Positions 42,652-52,574 are shown, counted from the stretch's first letter. The stretch: 64,000 nt of DNA from Haloferax gibbonsii ATCC 33959 (GCF_000336775.1 NZ_AOLJ01000024.1:1-64000); one strand, 5' to 3'. Program-made: numbers and translations. Notes: generated by a model not told the origin, from the letters alone.

Positions 42652-44640
42652 ATGACGGGAGATTACCCCGACGACACGGCCGACGACGACGCGCCCGCGG
42701 ACGGGTCGACCGACGACGACGCAGCCGCCACCGGCAGTTCAGACGGTGGCGATGAGGGCTCCGCCGCTGACGGCTCCGCACCCGGCGGCGAGGGTCGCGG
42801 GTTCGCCGGACCGATGCGCGACTGGCTCTCCCACCGGGTCGCCGCGACGCCCGACCGAGAGGCGCTCATCCACGCAGCGACCGGCGACTCGTGGACCTTC
42901 CGCGAACTCGACGCGCTCGTCGACGAGACCGCCGGCCAACTCGCCGCGCTCGGCGTCGAGGCCGGCGACCACCTCGGCGTCGTTCTCGACCCCGGCGTGG
43001 ACTACGTCCGACTCATCCACGCCGCGACGCGGCTCGGGGCGGTGCTCGTCCCGCTCAGCGACCGACTCACCCCCGACGAGGTCGGCCGCAACGTCGAACT
43101 CGCGGACGTGACGACGCTCGTCTGCGGCGAGTCCACCGAGTCGACGGCGGTCGAGGCCACGACCGACGTGCCCGTCGTCTCCGTGGACGACCCGCGCTGG
43201 GAGGGCGTCATCAACCTCTCGTCTATCGCGCCGAAGCGGGTCGAACCCGCGGGCTGGTCGCTCTCGGAGACGATGCTCCTGCTTTTCACCTCGGGGACGA
43301 CCGGGACGCCGAAGGCGGTGAAACTCACGATGGGCAATCTGCTCGCCAACGCCGTCGCCGGGGCGTTCCGACTCGGCGTCTCGCCCGACGACCGGTGGCT
43401 CGTCACGCTCTCGCTGCACCACATGGGCGGCATCGGCCCGATTCTCCGCGGCCCGCTGTACGGGACGACCGTCGTCCTCCGCGAGGGGTTCGACGCCGGC
43501 GGCGCGGCCGACGACATCGGCAAGTACGACGCGACGGGCGTCTCGCTCGTGCCGACGATGCTCAAGCGGATGCTCGACAGCAGGGGCACGCTCTCCGATT
43601 CGCTCCGCGTGGTGCTCCTCGGCGGCGCGCCCGCCCCCGACGACCTCGTCGAGCGCTGTCGGAACTACTCGGTGCCGGTCTACCCGACCTACGGCATGAC
43701 CGAGACGGCCTCGCAGGTCGCCACCGCGACCCCGGACGAGGCGTTCGACGACGTGGGGACCGTCGGGCGACCGCTGTTTTTCACCGACCTCTGGGTCGTC
43801 GACGAGGACGGCACCGCCGTCGAACCCGGCACGCCGGGCGAAATTGTCGTCTCCGGACCGACCGTCTCGCCCGGCTACTACCGGAACCCGGAGGCGACCG
43901 CCGACGCCTTCACCGACGCCGGCCTCCGGACCGGCGACATCGGCTACCGCGACGACGACGGCCTCCTGTACGTCCTGAACCGGAAGGACGACCGCATCAT
44001 CACCGGCGGCGAGAACGTCGACCCCGGCGAGGTCGCGGCGGTCCTGCGGGAACACCCGGCGGTGGACGACGCCGTCGTGCTGGGTATCCCCGACTCCGAG
44101 TGGGGCGAGCGCGTCGCCGCGCTCGTCGTCCCCGCCGACCCGGAGAACTCCCCGGACGACGAGGACCTCGACGCCTTCTGCCGCGATCGGCTCGCCGGGT
44201 TCAAGTGTCCGAGACTGGTCGAGACCGCGGAGGAACTCCCGCGGACCGTCTCGGGGACCATCGACCGCGAGGCGGTCCGCGGGCGACTGGTCGCGGCCAA
44301 GCCCGTCGCGGAGGCCGAACCGGAGCGCGCGGCGGCCGAGGAACGCGACGAAGCGCGCGCGACCGAGAGCGGACGCGAAGCCGACGACCCCGAAGCCGAA
44401 GCCGACGAGGAGCCGCCCGCGAGCGACGCCGACGGGGCCGCCATCGACGACGCCGAGGCCGACCCGGCGGACGCGGACGCGGAACGTGGCGGAGACGACG
44501 GTGGCGAGGCGACAAGAGACGACGACGGTGAGGCGATAGCCGACGAAGACGAACGCGGTGACGTCGAGAGCGCGGAGGGCGACATCGACGACGGCGACGG
44601 CGGCGACGACGAACCCGCTCCCGACCGCGACGAGGAGTGA
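42652..44640 (+). CDS. AMP-dependent acyl-CoA synthetase (MenE-like) with acidic tails
   Basis: 662 residues. The core (about 55-550) has the P-loop LLLFTSGTTGTPKAVKLT, the YPTYGMTETASQVA motif, GDIGYRDDDGLLYVLNRKDDRIITGGENV and the C-terminal lid. Short length and motif style recall o-succinylbenzoate-CoA ligase (menaquinone synthesis), but the neighbours are propionyl-CoA genes, so the substrate is uncertain. The A10 motif near the end reads PRTVSGTIDREAV, with Thr where most family members have the adenylation lysine. A 50-residue acidic head and a roughly 110-residue Asp/Glu-rich tail flank the core. The true start may be an internal ATG near MRDWLSHRV. Confidence 0.85.
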   Translation: MTGDYPDDTADDDAPADGSTDDDAAATGSSDGGDEGSAADGSAPGGEGRGFAGPMRDWLSHRVAATPDREALIHAATGDSWTFRELDALVDETAGQLAALGVEAGDHLGVVLDPGVDYVRLIHAATRLGAVLVPLSDRLTPDEVGRNVELADVTTLVCGESTESTAVEATTDVPVVSVDDPRWEGVINLSSIAPKRVEPAGWSLSETMLLLFTSGTTGTPKAVKLTMGNLLANAVAGAFRLGVSPDDRWLVTLSLHHMGGIGPILRGPLYGTTVVLREGFDAGGAADDIGKYDATGVSLVPTMLKRMLDSRGTLSDSLRVVLLGGAPAPDDLVERCRNYSVPVYPTYGMTETASQVATATPDEAFDDVGTVGRPLFFTDLWVVDEDGTAVEPGTPGEIVVSGPTVSPGYYRNPEATADAFTDAGLRTGDIGYRDDDGLLYVLNRKDDRIITGGENVDPGEVAAVLREHPAVDDAVVLGIPDSEWGERVAALVVPADPENSPDDEDLDAFCRDRLAGFKCPRLVETAEELPRTVSGTIDREAVRGRLVAAKPVAEAEPERAAAEERDEARATESGREADDPEAEADEEPPASDADGAAIDDAEADPADADAERGGDDGGEATRDDDGEAIADEDERGDVESAEGDIDDGDGGDDEPAPDRDEE

Positions 44641-44728
44641 ACGCGCCCGCGGGTGAAGCAAAACCCACAGCCCGCGTCTCGCCGGGTTGTGTCCAAACAA
44701 TCATTACGTTTTACCGCAAGTGGACTGT

Positions 44729-46390
44729 ATGGTAGGTGCTACCAACCAGACGCTTCGGCCGTTCCTGTGGCGCGCGGGCAAGCTCTTTCCGGACCGCGAA
44801 ATCGTCTCTCGGACCGCCGAAGGGCTGGAACGCTACACGTACTCGGAGTACGAGGGACGCGTGGCACGGCTCGCGGGGGCGCTTTCGGACGCCGGCATCG
44901 GGGACGGCGACCGGGTGGCGACGTTCTGCTGGAACCACAACCGACACTTCGAGACGTACTTCGGCGTGCCGTCGATGGGCGCGCAGCTGCACACCATCAA
45001 CCCGCTTCTCCCCGACCACCACATCCAGTACATCGTCGAGAACGCGGCTGACCGCATCATCTTCGTGGACCCGTCGCTCGCGCCGAAACTCGCCGGCGCG
45101 GTCGATGAGGACGCCTTCGCCTCCGTCGAGCAGTTCGTCGTGATGGCCTCCGAGGTGCCGGACGACGTGGGGCTGTCCCCGGTGACGGACTACGAGTCGT
45201 TCATCGCCGACTCCCCCGACGAGTACGACTGGCCGGACCTCCCGGAGGACCAACCGGCGGGGATGTGCTACACGTCGGGGACGACCGGCGAACCGAAGGG
45301 CGTCGAGTACTCCCAGCAGATGCTGTGGGCGCACACGATGGCGACGCTCCCCAAGTCGGGTCTCGACATCGGCGCGGAGGACGTCATCATGCCGGTCGTG
45401 CCGATGTTCCACGTCAACGCGTGGGGCCTGCCGTTTTCGACGACCGCGGCGGGCGCGAAACACGTCTATCCCGGCCCGTCCCCGACGCCCGAGGACCTCG
45501 CCAAACTCATCGAGGAGGAGGGCGTGACGATGACCGCGGGCGTGCCCACGGTGTGGCTCGGCCTGCTCGACTACCTCGACGAGCACGACGCGGACATCTC
45601 GTCGCTCGAACGCATCATCATCGGCGGGTCGGCCGCGCCCAGGTCGGTCATCCGCCGGTTCGACGAGGAGTACGACGTGGACGTGCTCCACGCGTGGGGG
45701 ATGACCGAGATGTCGCCGGTCGGCACCGTCGCGCATCTCAAGCCGGGGATGGAGGACCTCCCGGCCGAAGAACAGTACGAAAAGCGCGCCAAGCAGGGCC
45801 TGCTCGCGCCGGGACTGGAGATGCGCGTCGTCGACGACGACGGCGACGAGGTCCCGTGGAACGGTGAGGACTTCGGCGAACTCTGGGTGCGCGGCCCGTG
45901 GGTGACGACCGAGTACTTCGAGCGCCCCGACGCGAACGAGGAAGACTACGAGGGCAACTGGCTGAAGACCGGCGACGTGGTCACGGTGGACGAAGACGGT
46001 TACGTCCAAATCGTCGACCGGGCGAAAGACGTCATCAAGTCCGGCGGGGAGTGGATTTCGTCGGTCGAACTTGAAAACAGCATCATGGCTCACGACGACG
46101 TGGCGGAGGCGACCGTCATCGGCGTGCCCCACGAGCGCTGGCAGGAGCGCCCCGTGGCCTTCATCGTCCCGAAGGCGGGCGCGGACGAAGCGGCGCTCAA
46201 GGCCGAACTCGTCGCGCTCGTCGAAGACGAGTTCCCGAAGTGGTGGGCCCCCGACGAGGTCGTCTTCATCGAGGAGGTCCCGAAGACCGCGACCGGCAAG
46301 TTCGACAAGAAGGTGCTCCGAGACCAGTACGACGACTCCTCGCTCATCGAGGGCAAGACGCCCGACGCGGAGGCCCCGTCGGACGAGTGA
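44729..46390 (+). CDS. Long-chain fatty-acid-CoA ligase
   Basis: 553 residues from the ATG at 44729. It activates fatty acids to acyl-CoA with ATP, the entry step to beta-oxidation. The P-loop is AGMCYTSGTTGEPKGVEYS, the acyl pocket region runs through PMFHVNAWGLPFS, HAWGMTEMSPVG and GNWLKTGDVVTVDEDGYVQIVDRAKDVIKSGGEWISSVELEN, and A10 is VPKTATGKFDKKVL with the catalytic lysine intact. It has its own AT-rich promoter just upstream (around 44700-44715) and is followed by an acyl-CoA dehydrogenase under a separate operator-like element. Confidence 0.93.
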   Translation: MVGATNQTLRPFLWRAGKLFPDREIVSRTAEGLERYTYSEYEGRVARLAGALSDAGIGDGDRVATFCWNHNRHFETYFGVPSMGAQLHTINPLLPDHHIQYIVENAADRIIFVDPSLAPKLAGAVDEDAFASVEQFVVMASEVPDDVGLSPVTDYESFIADSPDEYDWPDLPEDQPAGMCYTSGTTGEPKGVEYSQQMLWAHTMATLPKSGLDIGAEDVIMPVVPMFHVNAWGLPFSTTAAGAKHVYPGPSPTPEDLAKLIEEEGVTMTAGVPTVWLGLLDYLDEHDADISSLERIIIGGSAAPRSVIRRFDEEYDVDVLHAWGMTEMSPVGTVAHLKPGMEDLPAEEQYEKRAKQGLLAPGLEMRVVDDDGDEVPWNGEDFGELWVRGPWVTTEYFERPDANEEDYEGNWLKTGDVVTVDEDGYVQIVDRAKDVIKSGGEWISSVELENSIMAHDDVAEATVIGVPHERWQERPVAFIVPKAGADEAALKAELVALVEDEFPKWWAPDEVVFIEEVPKTATGKFDKKVLRDQYDDSSLIEGKTPDAEAPSDE

Positions 46391-46419
46391 GCGCCGGGTC
46401 GGTCGTGGGTTCTAACGAA

Positions 46420-46446
46420 GAACCAGTTTGAAGTTTAGACTGGTTC
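46420..46446 (+). promoter_or_regulatory. Inverted-repeat operator upstream of acyl-CoA dehydrogenase
   Basis: GAACCAGT at 46420-46427 and ACTGGTTC at 46439-46446 form a perfect 8-bp inverted repeat with 11 bases between. A TATA-like stretch follows at about 46453-46461, placing this site just upstream of the core promoter for the gene at 46484. It is a likely binding site for a dimeric regulator of fatty-acid genes. Confidence 0.6.
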
Positions 46447-46483
46447 CATACACTATTTTTACTGTACAATCCTATGTCGGGAC

Positions 46484-47635
46484 ATGGAACTTCTCGACGA
46501 CTCCATCGTGCCCGAACACGCCCGCGAACTCAAGCGGGAGGCCCGCGAGTTCGCCAAAGAGCACATCGAACCGGTCGCGGAGGAATACTACGAGTCCGGC
46601 GAGTACCCCCACGAGGTCCTCCAGGCGGGGATGGACGCGGGGCTCGTCGCGCAGGACATCTCCGAGGAGTACGGCGGCAAGGGCTTCGACCTCCAGCAGA
46701 TTCTGGCAATCTCCGAGGAGTTCTACCGCGCCGACGCCGGCATCGCGCTGACGCTCCAACTCGCCTCGTTCGGCTGCGAGATTATGGAGGACTACGGCAG
46801 CGAAGAACAGAAGGAGAAGTGGCTCCGCCCGGTCGCCGAAAACGAGCAGATTTCGGGGCTCGCGGTGTCCGAGCCGCAGACCGGCTCCGACATGGCCGGC
46901 ATGGAGACGACCGCCGAGAAGACCGACGACGGCTACGTCCTCAACGGCGAGAAGTACTGGGTCGGCAACGCCGTCGAGGCCGACTGGCTGACGGTGTACG
47001 CCAAGACCGCCGACACCGACGACCGCTACTCGAACTACTCGATGTTCATCGTGCCGACGGACACGCCCGGCTACGAGGCCGAGCACATCCCCGAGAAGAT
47101 GGGCATGCGCGCGTCCAAGCAGGGCCACATCGTCTTCGACGACTGCGAGGTTCCCGAGGAGAACCTCATCGGCACCGAGGGCGGCGGCTTCTACATGCTC
47201 GCGGACTTCTTCAACCACGGTCGCATCATCGTCGGCGGCCACAGCCTCGGCCTCGCCGCCGCCGCCATCGAGGAGGCGTGGGAGTTCGTCCACGAGCGGC
47301 GGGCGTTCGGCCGCAACGTCTCGGAGTTCCAGGCGGTCCAGCACATCCTCGCCGACATGCGCATGGAGTTCGAGGCGGCCCGCGCGCTCAACTGGCGCGC
47401 CGCCGAGAAGGTCGAAACCAACGAGGACGCCGGCTTCTGGGCGGCCGCCGCCAAGACGAAGTCGACCGAGACGGCCGTCGACGTGGCCGAACGCGGCATG
47501 CAGCTCCACGGCGGTCGGTCGGTCCTCAACGAGTACAAGATTTCGCGGGTCTACCGCGACGTTCGCATCCCGGTTATCTACGAGGGCGCGAACGAGATTC
47601 AGCGCAACCTCATCTACCGGCAGGGCGCGCTCTGA
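46484..47635 (+). CDS. Acyl-CoA dehydrogenase
   Basis: 383 residues. The N-terminal helical domain begins DSIVPEHARELKREAREFAKEHIEPVAEEYYESGEYP. The flavin region contains SEPQTGSDMAGMETTAEKTDDGYVLNGEKYWVGNA, and the C-terminal domain has MQLHGGRSVLNEYKISRVYRDVRIPVIYEGANEIQRNLI, where the Glu of YEG is the likely catalytic base. It is a distinct paralogue of the enzyme at 1965-3119. It follows the CoA ligase, fitting acyl activation then oxidation, but has its own promoter and operator-like inverted repeat. Confidence 0.94.
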   Translation: MELLDDSIVPEHARELKREAREFAKEHIEPVAEEYYESGEYPHEVLQAGMDAGLVAQDISEEYGGKGFDLQQILAISEEFYRADAGIALTLQLASFGCEIMEDYGSEEQKEKWLRPVAENEQISGLAVSEPQTGSDMAGMETTAEKTDDGYVLNGEKYWVGNAVEADWLTVYAKTADTDDRYSNYSMFIVPTDTPGYEAEHIPEKMGMRASKQGHIVFDDCEVPEENLIGTEGGGFYMLADFFNHGRIIVGGHSLGLAAAAIEEAWEFVHERRAFGRNVSEFQAVQHILADMRMEFEAARALNWRAAEKVETNEDAGFWAAAAKTKSTETAVDVAERGMQLHGGRSVLNEYKISRVYRDVRIPVIYEGANEIQRNLIYRQGAL

Positions 47636-47737
47636 GGCGACCCGAGACCGGGGAGAGAACTGACAACTCGTTTTCCGGTTTGGCATCGCTTGACCGGAAC
47701 GCAGTTACTATCTGAGCGTCGTACCTTGACTCAGCAA

Positions 47738-48511
47738 ATGGTACGCACGAGCGTTATCGGCTGCGGAAACATGGGGAGCGCCCTCCTCACCGGGCTCTGG
47801 AAGGCGGGCGGTCACTCGGTCGTCGCCTGCGACCTCGACCCCGACGCCCTCGCCGCGGTCGCCGACTACTGTGAAGCGACGACGGACGACGTGTCGCGCG
47901 CCGCCGACGCCGACGTGGTGTTCGTCGCGGTCAAGCCCGACATCGTCGAGGCCGTCCTCTCGGAACTCGACCTGTCTCCCGACCAGACTCTCGTCACTAT
48001 CGCCGCGGGCGTCCCGACCTCGTTCGTCGAGGCGCGCACCGACGCCCGCGTCGTCCGCATCATGCCGAACCTCGCCGCCGAGACCCGCGACATGGCCGCG
48101 GCGGCGACCGGCGACCTGACCGACGAGGTCCGCGAACTCCTCTCGGACGTGGGCGAGTTCGTCGAGGTCGAGGAGTCGCAGATGGACATCGCCACCGCGG
48201 TCAACGGCAGCGGCCCGGCCTTCGTCTTCTATCTCATCGAGGCCGTCACGCAGGCCGGCGTCGCGGGCGGGCTCTCCGAGGAAGACGCCGAGATTCTCGC
48301 CGCCCAGACGTTCAAGGGCGCGGCCGAGACCGTCGTGCAGGACGACCGCAGCGCCGACGAACTCATCGACGCGGTCTGCTCGCCGAACGGGACGACCATC
48401 GAGGGGATGGAGGTCCTCTGGGACAGCGCCGCCGACGAGGCCGTCACCGAGGCGGTCGTCGCCGCCGAGCGCCGGTCGAAGGAGCTCGCGGAGGACTTCG
48501 CCGATGAGTGA
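47738..48511 (+). CDS. proC: Pyrroline-5-carboxylate reductase
   Basis: 257 residues from the ATG at 47738. It reduces pyrroline-5-carboxylate to proline. The dinucleotide fold is [22 protein letters not shown]. The C-terminal dimer domain carries [45 protein letters not shown] and [14 protein letters not shown], all family hallmarks. The stop overlaps the proB start by eight bases, so proC, proB and proA are translationally coupled and co-regulated. Confidence 0.95.
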   Translation: MVRTSVIGCGNMGSALLTGLWKAGGHSVVACDLDPDALAAVADYCEATTDDVSRAADADVVFVAVKPDIVEAVLSELDLSPDQTLVTIAAGVPTSFVEARTDARVVRIMPNLAAETRDMAAAATGDLTDEVRELLSDVGEFVEVEESQMDIATAVNGSGPAFVFYLIEAVTQAGVAGGLSEEDAEILAAQTFKGAAETVVQDDRSADELIDAVCSPNGTTIEGMEVLWDSAADEAVTEAVVAAERRSKELAEDFADE

Positions 48512-49379
48512 GGTGAGCGAGACGACGGAGACCTCCGAGGTCGCCGAGCCCGACCCCGACGCGGTCGCCGCCGCCCGCGACGCCGCCGCCGAGGCGAAGC
48601 GCGTCATCGTCAAGGCCGGCACGAACTCGCTGACCGACGAGGACTCCAACCTCGACGACGACAAGCTCGACAAGCTCGTCGACGACATCGAATCGCTCCT
48701 CTCGCGCGGCAAGGAGGTGCTTCTCGTCTCCTCGGGCGCGGTCGGTGCCGGTATCGGCCGCCTCGACCATCCCACAGCTGACCGCGACACCCTCGAAGCG
48801 TCGCAGGCGCTGTCGACGGTCGGCCAGAGCCTCTTGATGCACCGCTACACCGAGAGCTTCGAGCGCTACGACCGGAAGGTCGCCCAGATTCTCATCACCC
48901 AGCACGACCTGGAGAACCCCGAACGGTTCACCAACTTCCGGAACACGGTCGAGACGCTGTTGGAGTGGGGCGTCGTGCCCATCATCAACGAGAACGACGC
49001 GGTCGCCACCGAGGAGCTCCAAATCGGCGACAACGACATGATTTCGTCGAACATCGCGGTCGGCATCGGCGTCGACCTGCTCGTGACGCTCACCGACGTG
49101 GGCGGCGTCTACACCGGGAACCCGAAGGAGGACCCCGACGCCGAGCGCATCGAGGTCGTCGGCGACAACTACAGCGACGTCGAGGACATCGTCACCGCGA
49201 GTTCGACCGGCGGCTTCGGCGGCATCCAGACGAAGGTCCGCGGCGCGCGCGACGCCGCCGAGTACGGCATCCCCGCCGTCATCGCGAAGTCGACCGAACC
49301 CGACGTGCTGGCGAAGATCGCCGAGCGCGAATCGGTGGGAACAATGTTCCTCCCCCTCGATGGTGAACTCGATGACTGA
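48504..49379 (+). CDS. proB: Glutamate 5-kinase
   Basis: 291 residues, short because the C-terminal PUA domain of enteric ProB is absent. An N-terminal acidic extension (about 30 residues) precedes the amino-acid kinase fold: [84 protein letters not shown], and [29 protein letters not shown]. It phosphorylates glutamate, the first step of proline synthesis. Its stop overlaps the proA start. Confidence 0.95.
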   Translation: MSEVSETTETSEVAEPDPDAVAAARDAAAEAKRVIVKAGTNSLTDEDSNLDDDKLDKLVDDIESLLSRGKEVLLVSSGAVGAGIGRLDHPTADRDTLEASQALSTVGQSLLMHRYTESFERYDRKVAQILITQHDLENPERFTNFRNTVETLLEWGVVPIINENDAVATEELQIGDNDMISSNIAVGIGVDLLVTLTDVGGVYTGNPKEDPDAERIEVVGDNYSDVEDIVTASSTGGFGGIQTKVRGARDAAEYGIPAVIAKSTEPDVLAKIAERESVGTMFLPLDGELDD

Positions 49380-50706
49380 GCGAGACACGACCGCGCAGGT
49401 CGAACAGGCACAGTCGGCGGCGCTGCGCCTCGCCAACGTCGACGCGGCCGACCGCGACGCCGCGCTCGGAGCCATCGCGGACGCCATCCGCGACAACAGC
49501 GAGGCGATTCTCGCGGCCAACCGCGAGGACGTCGAGGAGGCCGAGGCGATGCTCGCGGACGGCGAGTACACGCAGGCGCTCGTCGACCGCCTCAAACTCG
49601 ACGAGGCGAAACTCGACGACATCGCCGGGATGGTCGAGTCCGTCGCCGAGCAGGACGACCCGCTCGGCGAGACGCTGGAAGCGCGCGAACTGGACGCGGA
49701 CCTCGAACTGTACAAGCTCTCGGTCCCCATCGGCGTCGTCGCGACCATCTTCGAATCGCGGCCCGACGCGCTCGTCCAAATCGCCGCGCTGGCGCTGAAG
49801 TCCGGCAACGCCGTCATCCTCAAGGGCGGCAGCGAGGCGAGCGAGTCGAACCGCGTGCTGTACGAGACGATTCTGTCCGCCACCGAAGAGCTCCCCGACG
49901 GCTGGGCGACGCTCATCGAGGCCCACGAGGAGGTCGACCGCCTGCTCGAACTCGACGACATGGTCGACCTCGTGATGCCCCGCGGCTCCTCGGAGTTCGT
50001 CAGCTACATCCAGGACAACACCCAGATTCCCGTCCTCGGCCACACCGAGGGCATCTGCCACGTCTACGTCGACGAGGCGGCCGACCTCGACATGGCGGCC
50101 GACATCGCCCTCGACGCGAAGGTGCAGTACCCCGCGGTCTGCAACGCCGTCGAGACGCTCTTGGTCGACGAGTCCGTCGCCGCCGACTTCCTGCCGACGG
50201 TCGTCGCGCGCTACCACGACGAGGGCGTCGTCCTCCGGGGCGACGAGGCGACCCGCGAGCACGTCGCTGTCGACCCCGCGACCGACGACGACTGGGACAC
50301 CGAGTACGGCGACCTCGAACTCTCCATCAAGGTCGTCTCGGACCTGTACGACGCGGTCGACCACATCAACGCCCACGGCTCGAAACACACGGAGTCCATC
50401 GTCACCGGCGACGCCGAGCGCGCCGAGACGTTCATGACCGGCGTCGACGCCGCCAGCGTCTTCCACAACGCCTCGACCCGGTTCGCCGACGGCTACCGCT
50501 ACGGTCTCGGCGCCGAGGTGGGCATCTCGACGGGCAAGATTCACGCCCGCGGCCCGGTCGGTCTCGAAGGGCTGACGACCTACAAGTACTACCTCGAAGG
50601 CGACGGCCAGTTGGTCGCCACCTACGCCGGCGAGGACGCCGTCCCCTTCACCCACGAGGCGCTCGACGCCGAGTGGAACCCCGGCCACCGAAGTCGGCGA
50701 GACTGA
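49372..50706 (+). CDS. proA: Glutamate-5-semialdehyde dehydrogenase (gamma-glutamyl phosphate reductase)
   Basis: 444 residues from the ATG at 49372, which overlaps the proB stop; another ATG four codons upstream is possible. It reduces glutamyl phosphate with NADPH. The aldehyde-dehydrogenase fold shows [84 protein letters not shown] (with the catalytic Cys in VCNA) and the ending [36 protein letters not shown]. It completes the proCBA operon. Confidence 0.95.
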   Translation: MTERDTTAQVEQAQSAALRLANVDAADRDAALGAIADAIRDNSEAILAANREDVEEAEAMLADGEYTQALVDRLKLDEAKLDDIAGMVESVAEQDDPLGETLEARELDADLELYKLSVPIGVVATIFESRPDALVQIAALALKSGNAVILKGGSEASESNRVLYETILSATEELPDGWATLIEAHEEVDRLLELDDMVDLVMPRGSSEFVSYIQDNTQIPVLGHTEGICHVYVDEAADLDMAADIALDAKVQYPAVCNAVETLLVDESVAADFLPTVVARYHDEGVVLRGDEATREHVAVDPATDDDWDTEYGDLELSIKVVSDLYDAVDHINAHGSKHTESIVTGDAERAETFMTGVDAASVFHNASTRFADGYRYGLGAEVGISTGKIHARGPVGLEGLTTYKYYLEGDGQLVATYAGEDAVPFTHEALDAEWNPGHRSRRD

Positions 50707-50824
50707 GCGCGCCGGACGCCCTTCGGTCGTCGCTCCGCGTTTCGAATTCTCGCGGCACATAGAACTATATCCCTGACAGTCGCCTCTCCGGTAGAGTCGT
50801 CTCCGCTGCGACTCGGTGACTCCA

Positions 50825-51487
50825 ATGGATTTAGACGAATTCGTCAGCACGCACGCACCGTCCGAAGGCGGCGAATCCTTCGAACTCGAAAACTCGAAAC
50901 TGCTCGACGTGGCTCTCGACGGGAGCGTCATGGCCAAGGCCGGGTCGATGGTCGGCTACACCGGCGACATCTCCTTCGAGCGGAAGTCCGCCGGCGGCCT
51001 GACGGGGATGCTCAAGAAGAAGGCCACGGGCGAGGGCGACGTCATGATGCAGGCGACCGGAACCGGGCACCTCTATCTCGCAGACCAGGCCAAGGAGGTC
51101 CAGATTCTCGAACTCGACGCGGGCGAGGAACTGAGCGTCAACGGTAACGACGTGCTCGCGTTCGAGTCGAGCGTGAACTGGGACATCAAGATGCTGACGA
51201 GCATCGCCGGGGCGTCCTCCGGCGGCCTGTTCAACGTCTTCCTCGAAGGCCCCGGCCACGTCGCCATCACGACCCACGGCGAGCCCATCGTCCTCCAGAC
51301 GCCGGCCAAGACCGACCCCAACGCGACCGTCGCGTGGAGCGGAACCGTCTCGCCGTCGTCGAACCGCGACATCAACATCAAGGGCCTGCTCGGCCGCTCG
51401 TCGGGCGAGTCCTACCAGCTCGAATTCGCGGGCGAAGGCGGCTTCGTCATCGTCCAGCCGTTCGAGGAAGTCGGCCCCGGCGAGTAG
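50825..51487 (+). CDS. AIM24-family (TIGR00266) protein
   Basis: 220 residues from the ATG at 50825. The family pattern is a repeated beta-prism: SFELENSKLLDVALDGSVMAKAGSMVGYTGDISFERKSAGGL..LKKKATGEGDVMMQATGTGHLYLADQAKEVQILELDAGEELSVNGNDVLAFESSVNWDIKM, then SGGLFNVFLEGPGHVAITTHGEPIVL. Yeast Aim24 affects mitochondrial inner-membrane complexes; archaeal function is unknown. The gene is monocistronic with a TATA-like patch near 50764 and a hairpin/T-tract terminator at 51525. Confidence 0.88.
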   Translation: MDLDEFVSTHAPSEGGESFELENSKLLDVALDGSVMAKAGSMVGYTGDISFERKSAGGLTGMLKKKATGEGDVMMQATGTGHLYLADQAKEVQILELDAGEELSVNGNDVLAFESSVNWDIKMLTSIAGASSGGLFNVFLEGPGHVAITTHGEPIVLQTPAKTDPNATVAWSGTVSPSSNRDINIKGLLGRSSGESYQLEFAGEGGFVIVQPFEEVGPGE

Positions 51488-51524
51488 TCGCCCGGCGCGA
51501 CTCCGACTCCAGTTTTGCGCTCAG

Positions 51525-51545
51525 CGGCCGTTTTTCGGCCGTTTT
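51525..51545 (+). terminator. Hairpin plus T-tract terminator
   Basis: CGGCCG at 51525-51530, five T bases, then CGGCCG at 51536-51541 (a self-complementary hexamer repeated so the two arms pair) followed by TTTT. It lies about 40 bases past the AIM24-like stop and looks like a rho-independent-style terminator. Confidence 0.65.
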
Positions 51546-51595
51546 CGTCGTTACTCGGACCGAACGGGCCGAGACGGCGCGTATCTCTCGTGCCC

Positions 51596-51616
51596 GGCGG
51601 ACATATATTGTCTGCC
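51596..51616 (+). promoter_or_regulatory. Palindrome centred on a TATA box
   Basis: GGCGGACA (51596-51603), TATAT, TGTCTGCC (51609-51616) is an inverted repeat matching at seven of eight positions, with the TATA element as its centre. The next gene starts at 51653, so transcription should begin near 51630. A protein bound here would block the promoter, suggesting a repressor operator. Confidence 0.55.
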
Positions 51617-51652
51617 TGAACTGTTATGCCGGCTCCGTCCTAATCCCGGCGT

Positions 51653-52456
51653 ATGGGTGACATCAGCGTCCATCTGGTCGACCGCGGTCGCGTTCTCACG
51701 GATATGGGGTACGTCCTCGACGGGTACACCATGGGGAGCGCGTCGAACCGAAGCCCCGACCACGAAACGGCCGAGTTCGTCGTCTGGAACGCCGTCGTCG
51801 ACGGCCCCGACCGGACGGTGCTGTGGGACACCGGAGCGAACCCCGAGGCGGGCGACGGCTACTGGCCCGCCCCGCTGTACGAGGCGTTCGAGTACGTCGA
51901 CGCCGCGGAACACACGCTCGAAGGCGACCTCGATTCGGTCGGCTACGACCTCGGCGACATCGACGCCGTGGTGATGAGCCACCTGCACCTCGACCACGCG
52001 GGCGGCCTCGCCGAGTTCGCCGGGACGGACGTGCCGATATACGTCCACGAGGAGGAACTGAAGTTCGCGTACTACTCGGCGAAGACGACTGAGGGCTCCA
52101 TCGCGTACCTCGCGTCGGACTTCGACCGCGACCTGAACTGGGACGTCGTCCACGGCGGCGAGCACACGCTGTTCGACGGCTTCCGGCTCGTCCACCTGCC
52201 GGGTCACACCCCCGGCGTGCTGGGCGCGCACATCGAGACGCCCGACGGCGACGTGCTCGTCGCGGGCGACGAGTGCTACGTCGAGGGCAACTACACGGAC
52301 GAGGTGCCGCTCGGCCCCGGCCTGCTCTGGAGCGAGCGCGACTGGTTCGAGAGCCTCCAGAAAGTGAAGGAACTCGAACGCCGGACCGGCGGCGACGTGC
52401 TGTTCGGCCACGACCTCGAACGGTTCGAGTCGTTCGGCGACGGCTGGAACGTCTGA
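51653..52456 (+). CDS. AHL-lactonase-like metallo-beta-lactamase-fold hydrolase
   Basis: 267 residues. The zinc ligands are complete: SHLHLDHAGG (HxHxDH), HLPGHTPG, AGDECYV (bridging Asp) and the late FGHDLERF His. The N-terminal features (VLDGYTMGS, TVLWDTGANPEAGDGYW) match the N-acyl-homoserine lactonase subfamily, which opens lactone rings of quorum signals; other lactones or esters are equally possible. No AHL synthase is in the window. The gene is alone, with a palindromic operator-like site over its TATA box and a G-rich stretch after it. Confidence 0.85.
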   Translation: MGDISVHLVDRGRVLTDMGYVLDGYTMGSASNRSPDHETAEFVVWNAVVDGPDRTVLWDTGANPEAGDGYWPAPLYEAFEYVDAAEHTLEGDLDSVGYDLGDIDAVVMSHLHLDHAGGLAEFAGTDVPIYVHEEELKFAYYSAKTTEGSIAYLASDFDRDLNWDVVHGGEHTLFDGFRLVHLPGHTPGVLGAHIETPDGDVLVAGDECYVEGNYTDEVPLGPGLLWSERDWFESLQKVKELERRTGGDVLFGHDLERFESFGDGWNV

Positions 52457-52574
52457 GACGGGCGACGGCGTGCCCGACGAGGCTCTGATTTTCACGCGTC
52501 AACCGCAGAACGGCGGGCGGCCGCGGCACTCATCGCGTCCGAAGAACGTAAGAAGGGAACCGCAGGGATTGGCT

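Noticed and set aside
48444-49961. Serine-rich minus-strand frame over proB and proA
   Set aside because: It is a reverse-strand shadow of the proline operon, with the low-complexity Ser/Ala/Thr composition expected from reading haloarchaeal codons in the wrong frame.
51653-52456. Complete quorum-sensing system
   Set aside because: Only the lactonase-like hydrolase is present; no AHL synthase or LuxR-type receptor is nearby, and the fold is shared by many other hydrolases.
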